Source: Tepidamorphus sp.
Lineage (GTDB): Bacteria > Pseudomonadota > Alphaproteobacteria > Rhizobiales > Tepidamorphaceae
Assembly (NCBI GenBank): GCA_028280885.1
Contig: JANQKY010000032.1
Location: 1 to 44,935, forward strand
DNA length: 44,935 nt
Reading direction: 5' to 3'
The position numbers and the translations under genes were made by a program. This document shows, piece after piece, positions 26,182 to 34,211 of this stretch (its first letter is position 1; every line of letters begins with the position of its first letter). Under the pieces are notes generated by a model that saw nothing but the letters and a program-made list of their open reading frames with translations, did no database searches and was not told where the DNA came from.

Positions 26182-26211
26182 GGGCGCCGGGAAACCGGCG
26201 CCCTTCGTTTT
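26182..26211. terminator. Bidirectional rho-independent terminator
   Basis: Perfect 9-bp stem GGGCGCCGG/CCGGCGCCC with a GAAA loop. An A-run lies on the left and a T-rich stretch on the right, so it can stop transcription from both the GDPD gene (+) and the convergent dehydrogenase gene (-). Confidence 0.85.
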
Positions 26212-26246
26212 GCCTGCGAGAGCCTGCCCGCTCAGGCGGTCGACGC

Positions 26247-27695
26247 TCAGCGGTCGACGCCGCCCATCAGCATGTATTTGATGTCGACGAACTCTTCCAT
26301 GCCGTAATGCGAGCCCTCGCGGCCGAGGCCGGATTCCTTGACGCCGCCGAACGGCGCGACCTCGGTGGAGATGATGCCCTCGTTGATGCCGACGATGCCG
26401 TAGTCGAGCGCCTCGCCGACCCGCCAGACACGGCCGATGTCGCGGGAATAGAAATAGGCGGCCAGGCCGAACTCGGTGTCGTTGGCCATCTGAACGACCT
26501 CGTCCTCGCTGTCGAACTTGTAAAGCGGGGCGACCGGGCCGAAGGTCTCCTCGCGCGTCACCAGCATCTTGGTCGTGACGTTCTTCAGGACCGTCGGCTC
26601 GAAGAAATTGCCGCCGAGCGCGTGGCGCTTGCCGCCGGTGACGATCTCGGCGCCGAGGCCGACGGCGTTCTGGATATGCTCCTCGACCTTGGCGATCGCG
26701 GCCTCGTTGATGAGCGGGCCTTGAGCGACACCGACCTCGACGCCGTTGCCGACCTTCATCTTCAGGACTTCACCGGCCAGTTTCTCGGCAAAGGCGTCAT
26801 AAACGCCCGCCTGCACATAGATCCGGTTGGCGCAGACGCAGGTCTGGCCGGCATTGCGGAACTTCGAGGCCATCGCCCCCTCGACCGCCTTGTCGAGATC
26901 GGCGTCGTCGAAGACGATGAAGGGCGCGTTGCCGCCGAGTTCCATGCCGACCCGCTTCACCGTCGAGGCGGACTGTTCCATCAACAGCTTGCCGATCTCG
27001 GTGGAGCCGGTGAAGGTCAGCACGCGCACCGTCGGGTTTGAAGTCATCTCGCCGCCGATCGCCGACGCCTTGCCGGTGACGATATTGATGACGCCGGCGG
27101 GAATGCCGGCACGGGCACCCAGTTCGGCGAGCGCCAGGGCGGTCAGCGGGGTTTCGCCGGCCGGCTTGCAGACCGCCGTGCAGCCGGCGGCGAGCGCCGG
27201 GCCGAGCTTGCGGGTAATCATCGCGGCGGGGAAGTTCCAGGGCGTGATCGCGGCGATGACGCCGGCGGCCTGCTTGACCACGACGATGCGCGCATCGGCG
27301 CGGTGGCTCGGGATGACGTCGCCATAGAGGCGCTTGGCCTCCTCGGCGAAAAACTCGATGAAGGAGGCGGCATAGACCACCTCGCCGGCGGCCTCGGCCA
27401 GCGGCTTGCCCTGCTCGGTCGTCATGATCAGAGCGAGGTCATCCTTGTTCTCGATCATCAGATCGAACCAGCGGCGCAGGATATTGGCCCGCTCCTTGGC
27501 GGTCTTCGCCGCCCAGGGCTTGAAGGCGGCGTCGGCATGGGCGATCGCGGCGCGGGTCTCCTCGGCGCCGAAATGCGGCACCCTGGTGATCTCCTCGCCG
27601 GTCGCCGGATTGGTGACGGCAATCGCGCCATCGCCGACCCATTCCCCGTTGACGAAGCACTGTGATTTCAGAAGCGAAGGGTCGTTGAGCTGCAT
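26247..27695 (-). CDS. gabD: NAD(P)+-dependent succinate-semialdehyde dehydrogenase
   Basis: A 482-residue aldehyde dehydrogenase of the GabD type, oxidising succinate semialdehyde to succinate at the end of GABA breakdown. Catalytic Glu252 in VGMELGGNAPF and catalytic Cys286 in NAGQTCVCANR, with a second cysteine two residues later as in redox-sensitive GabD enzymes. Other signatures: ITPWNFPAAMITRK, TFTGSTEIGK, EETFGPVAP. A good ribosome site (GGGAGG) precedes the start. No GABA transaminase gene is nearby. It is the most similar in layout to E. coli GabD; other semialdehyde substrates are possible. Confidence 0.92.
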   Translation of the reverse strand: MQLNDPSLLKSQCFVNGEWVGDGAIAVTNPATGEEITRVPHFGAEETRAAIAHADAAFKPWAAKTAKERANILRRWFDLMIENKDDLALIMTTEQGKPLAEAAGEVVYAASFIEFFAEEAKRLYGDVIPSHRADARIVVVKQAAGVIAAITPWNFPAAMITRKLGPALAAGCTAVCKPAGETPLTALALAELGARAGIPAGVINIVTGKASAIGGEMTSNPTVRVLTFTGSTEIGKLLMEQSASTVKRVGMELGGNAPFIVFDDADLDKAVEGAMASKFRNAGQTCVCANRIYVQAGVYDAFAEKLAGEVLKMKVGNGVEVGVAQGPLINEAAIAKVEEHIQNAVGLGAEIVTGGKRHALGGNFFEPTVLKNVTTKMLVTREETFGPVAPLYKFDSEDEVVQMANDTEFGLAAYFYSRDIGRVWRVGEALDYGIVGINEGIISTEVAPFGGVKESGLGREGSHYGMEEFVDIKYMLMGGVDR

Positions 27696-27822
27696 GGCGG
27701 CCTCCCGTTTTCAACCGCGACGTGGACGCGGACGCTGATCATGAATGTCGTGGAGGCTCCCTAGCACGGCGCACCGGCGTTTGCCATGCATCGGGCGCAT
27801 GCTGGGAAAGACTATGCGGGAT

Positions 27823-28383
27823 CTACGCCGTGTAGATGGCTTCCGTGACCGGATCGATCAGGGTGGCGGGGCCGGACCGGCGGTTGACACCGAGCCATTC
27901 GGCCATCGCGCCGCGGCGGCGATCGGGGCCGAAATAGGTCTCCACGTCGACGAAACCGCGCCGATCGTTGCGCACTGCCTGAACCCGCTCGCGCAGCGAC
28001 CGCGGCGAAAAGGGCGCGGCGAGAAATTCATCGACACCGGCATCGCGGACCGCCGTCACGGCCGTCTTCGTCGCCTGGTCGAGGATCGCGACGATCGGCA
28101 GATAGGGAAAGGGAAAGGTTCCGCGCGCCCGGATCATGCCGCACAGTTCGAGCACAATGCGATTGTCGGCGGGGACGCGTACGAACAGAACGTCCGGCGC
28201 ACCCTTGCTGCGGATCCGCGCGAGGATCGCCTTGATGTCGGAGAACACCGCGACCTCGCCGACCTGCGCCGAGGTGGCTGCCGACTTGAACAACCGGATC
28301 TGATATTCGGCGCTGTCGAAGAGGAACAGCGACAGATGCCGGAAATCGGTCTCGCCGACAGTATCGGTCTCAGGGGTACTCAT
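27823..28383 (-). CDS. Receiver-like protein lacking the phosphoacceptor (pseudo-receiver)
   Basis: A 186-residue single-domain response-regulator-like protein. The fold and tail match a family seen in Rhizobiales: PYLPIVAI, AVRDAGVDEFLAAPFSPRSL, and the tail TYFGPDRRR at about 149-157. Key residues are gone. Where the strand-3 aspartate belongs the sequence is PDVLFVRV (Arg69), and the conserved lysine before the proline of strand 5 is Ala123. The strand-1 acidic pair is reduced to one Asp23. It therefore should not be phosphorylated. Good ribosome site (GGGAGG). It follows two DUF2336 genes on the same strand, 89 bp after the nearer one. Confidence 0.85.
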   Translation of the reverse strand: MSTPETDTVGETDFRHLSLFLFDSAEYQIRLFKSAATSAQVGEVAVFSDIKAILARIRSKGAPDVLFVRVPADNRIVLELCGMIRARGTFPFPYLPIVAILDQATKTAVTAVRDAGVDEFLAAPFSPRSLRERVQAVRNDRRGFVDVETYFGPDRRRGAMAEWLGVNRRSGPATLIDPVTEAIYTA

Positions 28384-28472
28384 GACCGTGACCTCCCAGC
28401 TTGGCGGCGACGCGGCGCGCAATCCGGCCCCGCGGCCTCAAGCCCAAAATTCGACATTTTACCGGAAAGCGA

Positions 28473-29537
28473 TCAGGCCGCGCTGCGCAGCCTGGTCAGT
28501 TGCAGCACCTTGCCGGCCGTCTGCTCGTCGAGATTGCGCCACGCCTCGATCATCCGGTCCTTCATGCTCTCGGGCAGGTTGAGCCGGCGGCAGCGCATCT
28601 GCGCCACGATCGCGACAGCCGCCTCCGACAGGTCCAGCGCGCGCATCAGGATGACGATGGAATCATGGTCGATCTTGAACATGTTGCTCAGGACGACGCT
28701 CTCCTTCAGACGGGCGAACTCCGCCAGCAGCAGCGCCATGTTCTGATAGCGATCCTCCCGCCCCAAAAGGATGACGGCGCCATCGAGATCCAACAGGCCG
28801 TCGCGGATCTGGACGACCATTCCCTTCGTCTGCAGTCGCCGCTTGGCCTGCTCCAGACGCATCGTCCTGGCCTTCTCGTCCGCCGTGGCAAACAGGTCGG
28901 CAGCCTGTTCGGGGTTCTCGTCGATCAGGCCGACGAGGCGGGCGCGGTGTTCGTCCGGCAGGATCGTGAGCACCTTCTCGACAAAGGCGACGGGCATATC
29001 GGCCCGATAGGAAATGGCGGCCTGCAGGTCGGGGTCGGAGGCCGCCTTGTCGATGATCCGTTCATAGGAGGTGTCGGACAGGTCGGCGCCGAGATTGCCG
29101 GTCACCGAGCAGACGACTTCGCTTTCGCCGCGTTCGACGAGGACGTCGGTCACCTTGGTCGACAGCCGCGATCGCTTGGAAATCGCCAGCAGATGGCCCT
29201 GCGACTTGCGTTCGGCGAGATCGACCAGTGTGTCGTCGTCGAACAGCGGGCTGCCCGTGAGCACCGGCCCGGCCACCGCTATCTCGTCGTCCTCGGCAAG
29301 GCGCAGATGCAGATCGCCGGTCGAGCGGTCGCAGTCGGCGATCTTGTTGGACAGTTCGACGCGACCGTCGAGATCGACAAGGTCGAGCAGATCGCCGATG
29401 ACCTCCCCGAACAGGACAAGCTCGCGATCGCTGTAGTCCTGTTCTCCGTCGATGAAGAGATCGGCCATCGAGCGGAGCAGTTCACGGCGCTTTTCGCCCG
29501 ATGTCTCCTTGGCCAGGGTCAGAAGCGATGCCATCAT
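28473..29537 (-). CDS. DUF2336 protein A
   Basis: A 354-residue cytosolic, all-helical protein of family DUF2336, without membrane segments or signal peptide. Features shared with the neighbour at 29736: RRELLRSMADLF near the start, a LFDDDTLVDLAE segment, a central SYRADMP motif, and a C-terminal QMRCRRLNLPESMKDRM block. Repeating helices of about 40 residues suggest an alpha-solenoid, as in HEAT-type scaffolds. Function unknown. Two adjacent ATG codons (29537, 29534) are possible starts. Identity to the paralogue is roughly 40 % by eye, so the duplication is old. Confidence 0.87.
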   Translation of the reverse strand: MMASLLTLAKETSGEKRRELLRSMADLFIDGEQDYSDRELVLFGEVIGDLLDLVDLDGRVELSNKIADCDRSTGDLHLRLAEDDEIAVAGPVLTGSPLFDDDTLVDLAERKSQGHLLAISKRSRLSTKVTDVLVERGESEVVCSVTGNLGADLSDTSYERIIDKAASDPDLQAAISYRADMPVAFVEKVLTILPDEHRARLVGLIDENPEQAADLFATADEKARTMRLEQAKRRLQTKGMVVQIRDGLLDLDGAVILLGREDRYQNMALLLAEFARLKESVVLSNMFKIDHDSIVILMRALDLSEAAVAIVAQMRCRRLNLPESMKDRMIEAWRNLDEQTAGKVLQLTRLRSAA

Positions 29538-29735
29538 TACGTGATTTCCCCAACGTCTATTGCGACCCGAAATATAGTTAGGCGCATTTAAGGTCGGGTT
29601 AATCGGGGACCGCCTGCAACCGCCGTCAGGCGCAATCGGAGATTGTGGTAAAGGACTTGTTTCCAGGCGTAGGAAAGCCCTGCCGCCGGGTTCCCCGCGG
29701 GCCAAATCGGATCGCGGCCGGAACGGAACGAACCG

Positions 29736-30812
29736 TCAGGCGGCGGACTGGTGCACGGCGTGGCAGGCCATGGTGAAGGTCATCGCCCGCTTGGCCGTCG
29801 ACGTATCGAGCTCACGCCAGCTCTTGAGCATGTGCTCGCGCATCGAATTAGGAAGGTTGAGGCGCCGGCACCTGAGATTCGCCAACGATCCGACCGCCTC
29901 CTCGCCCATGTCCAGGGTGCGCAGCAGAACCACCACCGGCGCGACATTGACGCGCAGGATGGCGCCCGCGACCAGCGATTCCTCGACATTGGCGAATTCG
30001 GCCAGAACCATCGCGAGGTCGAGAACCCGGTCGTTCTCGGCCAGCGACATGACCACCTGATCGAGGGTCGCCTCCTTGAAGCGGACCTGCTGGATGAGCC
30101 CCTTGGCTTCGAGGCGCTGGATCGCGCGGCCGAGCTTCTTCTTGTTGGCCAGCGTGGCCGCCTTGCTGAAAATCGCCGACACCGCGTCGCGGTCGAGCGA
30201 AATCAGCGCGGAAAGCCGCGCCCTGGCGTCATCGGGCAGCATCGCGAGGATGCGATCGGCGGCCGCCCGCGGCATGTCGGCGCGATAGGACAGCGCGTTC
30301 ATCAGGCGCGCATCCTCCGGGGCGGCGTCGGCGAGCGCGCAGAAGCCCTGTTCGGAGAAGCGCGCGCCCAGGTTCTCCGTGACCACCTGCAGCACCGTCG
30401 CGTCGCCCTTATCGACCAGGATGTCGGTTACCGCCTCGCTGAGCCTGTCGCGGCCGGCGATCGCCTTCAGATGCGATTGGCCCTTCTGGCCGGCGATATC
30501 GATGAGCGTATCGTCATCGAGCAGTCTGGATTTGCGCAGCACCGGGCCGGCCACATCGATCTCGCCCTCGGCAAGACGGCAATGCATCGCCTGGCCGGTA
30601 TGCGGCGCGACCGCGACCCGCTCGGCGAATTCCGACCGGGTGCCCGTATCGACCTGCTTGAGCAGTGCGCCGAGCACATCGGTGAACAGGAACAGCAACC
30701 GGTCGCTATAGGGTTCGGCGTCGTCCAGAAACATGTCCGACAGCGACCGCAACAGGTCCCGCCGGCCGGCCGGTGTCGGATTTCTCGACAGCTTGATTAG
30801 ATCATCGATCAT
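29736..30812 (-). CDS. DUF2336 protein B
   Basis: A 358-residue paralogue of the protein at 28473, same orientation, 198 bp upstream of it. It shows the family blocks RRDLLRSLSDMF, LLDDDTLIDIAG, LSYRADMP and a C-terminal LRCRRLNLPNSMREHM. The frame is open for 27 more codons upstream, but similarity to the paralogue starts at MIDDLIKLSRN, so I set the start at 30812. No ribosome site stands out. Two DUF2336 copies in tandem plus a pseudo-receiver suggest parts of one protein complex; this is inference. Confidence 0.86.
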   Translation of the reverse strand: MIDDLIKLSRNPTPAGRRDLLRSLSDMFLDDAEPYSDRLLFLFTDVLGALLKQVDTGTRSEFAERVAVAPHTGQAMHCRLAEGEIDVAGPVLRKSRLLDDDTLIDIAGQKGQSHLKAIAGRDRLSEAVTDILVDKGDATVLQVVTENLGARFSEQGFCALADAAPEDARLMNALSYRADMPRAAADRILAMLPDDARARLSALISLDRDAVSAIFSKAATLANKKKLGRAIQRLEAKGLIQQVRFKEATLDQVVMSLAENDRVLDLAMVLAEFANVEESLVAGAILRVNVAPVVVLLRTLDMGEEAVGSLANLRCRRLNLPNSMREHMLKSWRELDTSTAKRAMTFTMACHAVHQSAA

Positions 30813-30988
30813 TCGGGTGCCCGATGCGAGTTGACGCGCTGCCAAATGGCGCTTTGCCGCGGTGTTTCCGCCGGCTGTCGCATCCTGCCGCACAGGCGTA
30901 AAACAATCGTCCTCATCGTCGTTAAGGCTTGAGGCGAAGTTTAGGAAAATTGCGCGAAAGGCCCGGATGGGCCTGGAGCAAGCTGTGA

Positions 30989-32548
30989 TCAGCTAGGGCC
31001 GGTCTGCCCCGATCCCGCTCGTTCCGCCTCGGGCGCCCCGTCAGGGTCCGGCCAGACCGATCCCTTGCGGGCCGGTAAATCGATATCCGGCGACGCTGCG
31101 GCAGTCTTCGACTCATCGGCCCGCTCAGGGTCCGGCCCGGTCTCGGCCTTGGCAGCCTTTGCCTTAACCTCACCGGTCCGGCCCGGCTCGCCCCGCGCCA
31201 CGTCACTGCCCTTTACCTTCAGAAAAGCCGGTAACACCGGCTCCTCTTCCTCACCCGCCGCACCAGCCTCCGGCGCCGTCGGCTTGGCGGATGGGGTTTT
31301 GGCCGCAGGGGCTGTCGGCGGCGAGGGTCGCGGCTGCGGCGCGGCGACCGGGTCCGGTGATGCAGCCCCCCGCCGATCCGGATCGACGCGATCCAGCGCC
31401 GGCTCTCTTGCGCCAAGGTTCCGCGGGGCGCTTTGCGGATCGCGCGGCTGGTCGCCCTGGCGGGCGGGAGCCGGCGACCCCGTGGCAGGTGCAGGCGGGG
31501 CAGGCGCGACAGGCGCGGCGCTGGGACCGGTCCTGATCGGCGCCGATTGGGGGGCGGGCGATTGGGGAGCAGGCGCCTGGGGCGCGGGCACCCGGGACGT
31601 GGGCGACAGTGGGGCCGGTGCCGGTTGCGCGGGCGCCGGCTCGGGCGAAACGGGCTTCGGCGTCGCGGGCGCACGCCGGCGAAACGGCGCGAACAGGTCC
31701 GGCCGGCCGCGCTTTTCCGCCCGGATCGGCTCGGGCTCCGCGCCCTCCCTGATGCCCAGCGGCACCGTCAGCCGGCCCGCCGCGGCCGCCCAGAGCGCTG
31801 CACCCGCGCCGATCAGCAGCACGGTGCCGGTCGCATAGAGGCGCAGCAGTTCAAAGGGCTGCAGCGGCGTGGTGACGCCGGAGCGGCCGAGGCGGACGCC
31901 GGGATCGGGCAGGCCTGGCAGCACCCAGAACTGCACCATCGCCAGGATGACAAGCGGCAGGCCGATCGGCAGGACCATCGCGGTGAAGGCTGTCCATTTG
32001 GCAAGCGCCGTCGCGCGGTGGCCGAGAAACGTCCGCCAGATCGTCAGCACGGCCAGCAGCGGAACGAGATAGAGCGCAAGCAGCAGGACGAAGGCGACGC
32101 GGGTAAAGCCGGCGCCCAGGCGCGGCGCGGGATCCTGGCCGGACGCGGCGACCAGCGAATCGAGCGCGACGCTCATCTGGCCGATCAGGTCGGGGGCCTG
32201 CAGCAGCGAAATCCGCAGGTCGCCGATCGAATAGGCGCCGGTGAAGCAGGCGATCAGCACCAGGATGGCGCAGCTCAGGACCGGCCGCAGCAGGAAGAAC
32301 CGGGCCGGCTCCCAGCCCGCGACGATCGAGAGCGGCGCAACCGAGGCGGCATCGAGCGGCTGGCCGACCGCGGTCGTGTAGACATCGCGGGCGCGGCGGC
32401 CGTCGGTCTCGAAATCGACCTCGTCGCCCTTGCGCGGCGAGCGGCGGTCGCGCCAGTCGGTGAGCGGAAACGCATAGCGGCCGCCGTCCTCGCCACGCAG
32501 GACGACCATGCCGGCCTCGGCGTCATACCCGAGTATCTTTCCCTTCAT
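30989..32548 (-). CDS. Membrane protein with OB/cold-shock-like head and proline-rich tail
   Basis: A 519-residue three-part protein. Residues 1-55 look like a small OB/cold-shock-type barrel (MKGKILGYDAEAGMVVLRGE, GGRYAFPLTDWR, GDEVDFETDGRRA). Residues about 83-107, 150-171, 186-208 and 235-258 are membrane segments. From about 270 on the chain is proline/alanine-rich and probably disordered, ending in an acidic/lysine-rich stretch. GGGAGGGGAG precedes the ATG. The head suggests binding of RNA, DNA or a sugar polymer at the cytosolic side; the tail could bind partners. It lies 176 bp upstream of the DUF2336 pair on the same strand. Known function: none to my knowledge. Confidence 0.83.
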   Translation of the reverse strand: MKGKILGYDAEAGMVVLRGEDGGRYAFPLTDWRDRRSPRKGDEVDFETDGRRARDVYTTAVGQPLDAASVAPLSIVAGWEPARFFLLRPVLSCAILVLIACFTGAYSIGDLRISLLQAPDLIGQMSVALDSLVAASGQDPAPRLGAGFTRVAFVLLLALYLVPLLAVLTIWRTFLGHRATALAKWTAFTAMVLPIGLPLVILAMVQFWVLPGLPDPGVRLGRSGVTTPLQPFELLRLYATGTVLLIGAGAALWAAAAGRLTVPLGIREGAEPEPIRAEKRGRPDLFAPFRRRAPATPKPVSPEPAPAQPAPAPLSPTSRVPAPQAPAPQSPAPQSAPIRTGPSAAPVAPAPPAPATGSPAPARQGDQPRDPQSAPRNLGAREPALDRVDPDRRGAASPDPVAAPQPRPSPPTAPAAKTPSAKPTAPEAGAAGEEEEPVLPAFLKVKGSDVARGEPGRTGEVKAKAAKAETGPDPERADESKTAAASPDIDLPARKGSVWPDPDGAPEAERAGSGQTGPS

Positions 32549-32762
32549 CGGACTCCCCTCCCGGATTATGTCCTCGGAATGAGCCCCTGCCCCGACGAAA
32601 AAACCGGCGCGCCCGGCACTTCGGTCTACCCGCCCGGCATCAAAACCGAATCAGGTGAAGAACTGGTATCACACACCCGCCTTGCCGCTCCATATGCTAT
32701 AGGCGCCCCGCTCCAACCCTTCAAACGGCCCCGATCCCTCACAGCCCGCCCGGAGTTCGCCC

Positions 32763-33437
32763 ATGTCCGCACCCATCGTCGTGTTCGATCTCGACGGCAC
32801 CCTCGTCGATACCGCACCGGACCTGCTCGGCACGCTCGCCGTGGTGCTGAGCGAATTCGGCTATCCGGCGATCGACACGCCTGACGAGCGGGCGATCATC
32901 GGCCAGGGCTCGCGCAGGATGATCGACTTCGCGCTCGACGCGCTCGGGGCGGACGCGGCGGCCGCCGATCTGGAGGCGATGCATCTGCGGTTCCTCGACC
33001 ATTACGGCGAGAACGTCGCGGTGCAGTCACGGCCGTTCCCGTCCGTGCCCGAGACGCTCGACCGGCTGGCGAAGGCCGGCGCCACCCTTGCGATCTGCAC
33101 CAACAAATACGAGGCGATGTCCGTCAAGCTGATGGACGCGCTCGGACTGACCGACCGGTTCGCGGCCATCGTCGGCGCCGATAGCCTTCCCGTGCGCAAG
33201 CCCGATCCGGGCCACCTCACCGGCACCATCGAACGGGCCGGCGGCGATCCCGCCCGCGCCGTGATGATCGGCGACAGCCGGACCGATATCGACACCGCCA
33301 AGGCCGCTGGCATCCCGGTCATCGCGGTCGATTTCGGCTATACGGACGTTCCTGTCGGCGACCTCGGCCCCGACCACGTCATCTCGCATTATGACGAACT
33401 CTACGATCTGGCCGTCCGCCATATCGGCCTTGAGTGA
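32763..33437 (+). CDS. gph: Phosphoglycolate phosphatase (HAD family)
   Basis: A 224-residue HAD hydrolase that removes phosphate from 2-phosphoglycolate. Motif I is VVFDLDGTLVDT at about 6-17, with the nucleophile Asp9. Motif II is AICTNK near residue 115, motif III the lysine in PVRKPDPGHL, and motif IV VMIGDSRTDIDTAKAAG. Helical cap between about 18 and 85. GGAG seven bases before the ATG. Standalone gene divergent from the OB-head membrane protein; the substrate assignment rests on general similarity to Gph. Confidence 0.9.
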   Translation: MSAPIVVFDLDGTLVDTAPDLLGTLAVVLSEFGYPAIDTPDERAIIGQGSRRMIDFALDALGADAAAADLEAMHLRFLDHYGENVAVQSRPFPSVPETLDRLAKAGATLAICTNKYEAMSVKLMDALGLTDRFAAIVGADSLPVRKPDPGHLTGTIERAGGDPARAVMIGDSRTDIDTAKAAGIPVIAVDFGYTDVPVGDLGPDHVISHYDELYDLAVRHIGLE

Positions 33438-33453
33438 TACCCGGCGGGGCGCG

Positions 33454-33784
33454 CGCTACTGTCCGGTTTAGTCTTGGGAACGTCGATTAACCGATTGTCT
33501 GGCATTGCATTTTGGGCAAACGACGGTGGCGGGACATGGATTCACTCAACGGCCAACTCAGCCATCATCAACTCTGTTTTCCTCCACGGAAGCGGTGTTT
33601 GATGTCACCCGCCATTCCCCTCCGTGTCATTGCCGGGCTTGTCCCGGCAATCCATGAACACAGGGGCCAGCGCCCATTCTAACGGCGGTGGTCATGGATC
33701 CTCGGAACAAGTCCGAGGATGACTGCCGAGGGGGAGGCCGGGCTGAAAACCAAAGCCCCGTCCACGCTGAACCGGACAGTAGTG
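33454..33784. mobile_element. MITE-like element, diverged second copy
   Basis: About 331 bp, alignable along its length with 699-1042. Ends are CGCTACTGTCCGG (33454-33466) and CCGGACAGTAGTG (33772-33784), 12 of 13 bases inverted. The flanks CGGGGCGCG and CGGGTGGCG agree at 7 of 9 positions, a plausible decayed target duplication. It contains the same internal parts (CATTGCCGGGCTTGTCCCGG core and a later hairpin around GGAACAAGTCC). It carries no gene and ends 34 bp before the tRNA promoter. Confidence 0.65.
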
Positions 33785-33817
33785 CGGGTGGCGGGGGTGT
33801 TTCGTTCACCGCGCCGC

Positions 33818-33847
33818 TTGACTTGATCGGGCACCGGTCCTTATATC
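33818..33847 (+). promoter_or_regulatory. Promoter of tRNA-Val
   Basis: TTGACT at 33818-33823 and TATATC at 33842-33847 with an 18-bp spacer form a credible housekeeping sigma promoter. The expected start is a few bases before the tRNA at 33859. Confidence 0.65.
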
Positions 33848-33858
33848 CCCGCCTTGGC

Positions 33859-33934
33859 GGGCGATTAGCTCAGTTGGTAGAGCACAGTGTTCACATCGCT
33901 GGGGTCACTGGTTCAAGTCCAGTATCGCCCACCA
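33859..33934 (+). tRNA. tRNA-Val (anticodon CAC)
   Basis: A 76-nt tRNA with encoded CCA. Acceptor GGGCGAT/ATCGCCC, D-arm GCTC-AGTTGGTA-GAGC, anticodon stem CAGTG/CGCTG with loop TTCACAT (anticodon CAC, reading GUG), variable loop GGGTC, T-arm ACTGG-TTCAAGT-CCAGT. All stems pair, with one G-T pair in the anticodon stem. No second copy of its 3' end was seen nearby, so there is no sign of an integrated island. Confidence 0.96.
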
Positions 33935-33941
33935 TTGATTT

Positions 33942-34141
33942 ATCTCGCGGCTGTTCCTCGCTACGCTCGGGCCTCCGACGGGGCGGCCTGACCGGCCGGC
34001 GCGCGGTCGCGCTTGCGAGCCCTTCGGGCTCGGGGAGATTTCTTCATATCTCACGGCTGTTCCTCGCTGCGCTCGGGCCTCCGATGGGGCGGCCAATGAT
34101 GGCCGGCGCGCGGTCGCGCTTGCGAGCCCTTCGGGCTCGGG
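33942..34141. repeat. Two tandem ~94-bp repeats behind tRNA-Val
   Basis: ATCTC(G/A)CGGCTGTTCCTCG starts both units (33942-34034 and 34048-34141). Each ends in the hairpin CGAGCCC-TTC-GGGCTCG. The units differ at about ten positions and are separated by 13 bp. The first hairpin, followed by GATTTCTT, could end the tRNA transcript. The rest of the gap up to 34211 shows nothing else. Confidence 0.75.
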
Positions 34142-34211
34142 TGGGGGGAGCATCGCCGGCTCCGCTGGTTTCATTCGATAGAATTCAGGCTTGTCGATCT
34201 GGTTCAGGGGC

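Larger units (their letters stand above)
33438..33858. other. Gap between gph and tRNA-Val
   Basis: A 421-bp gap holding the second MITE-like element (33454-33784), a tRNA promoter (33818-33847) and little else. No gene is supported. Confidence 0.6.

Noticed and set aside
33859..34141. Attachment site of an integrated element at tRNA-Val
   Set aside because: No repeat of the tRNA 3' end and no integrase gene were found downstream in the window.
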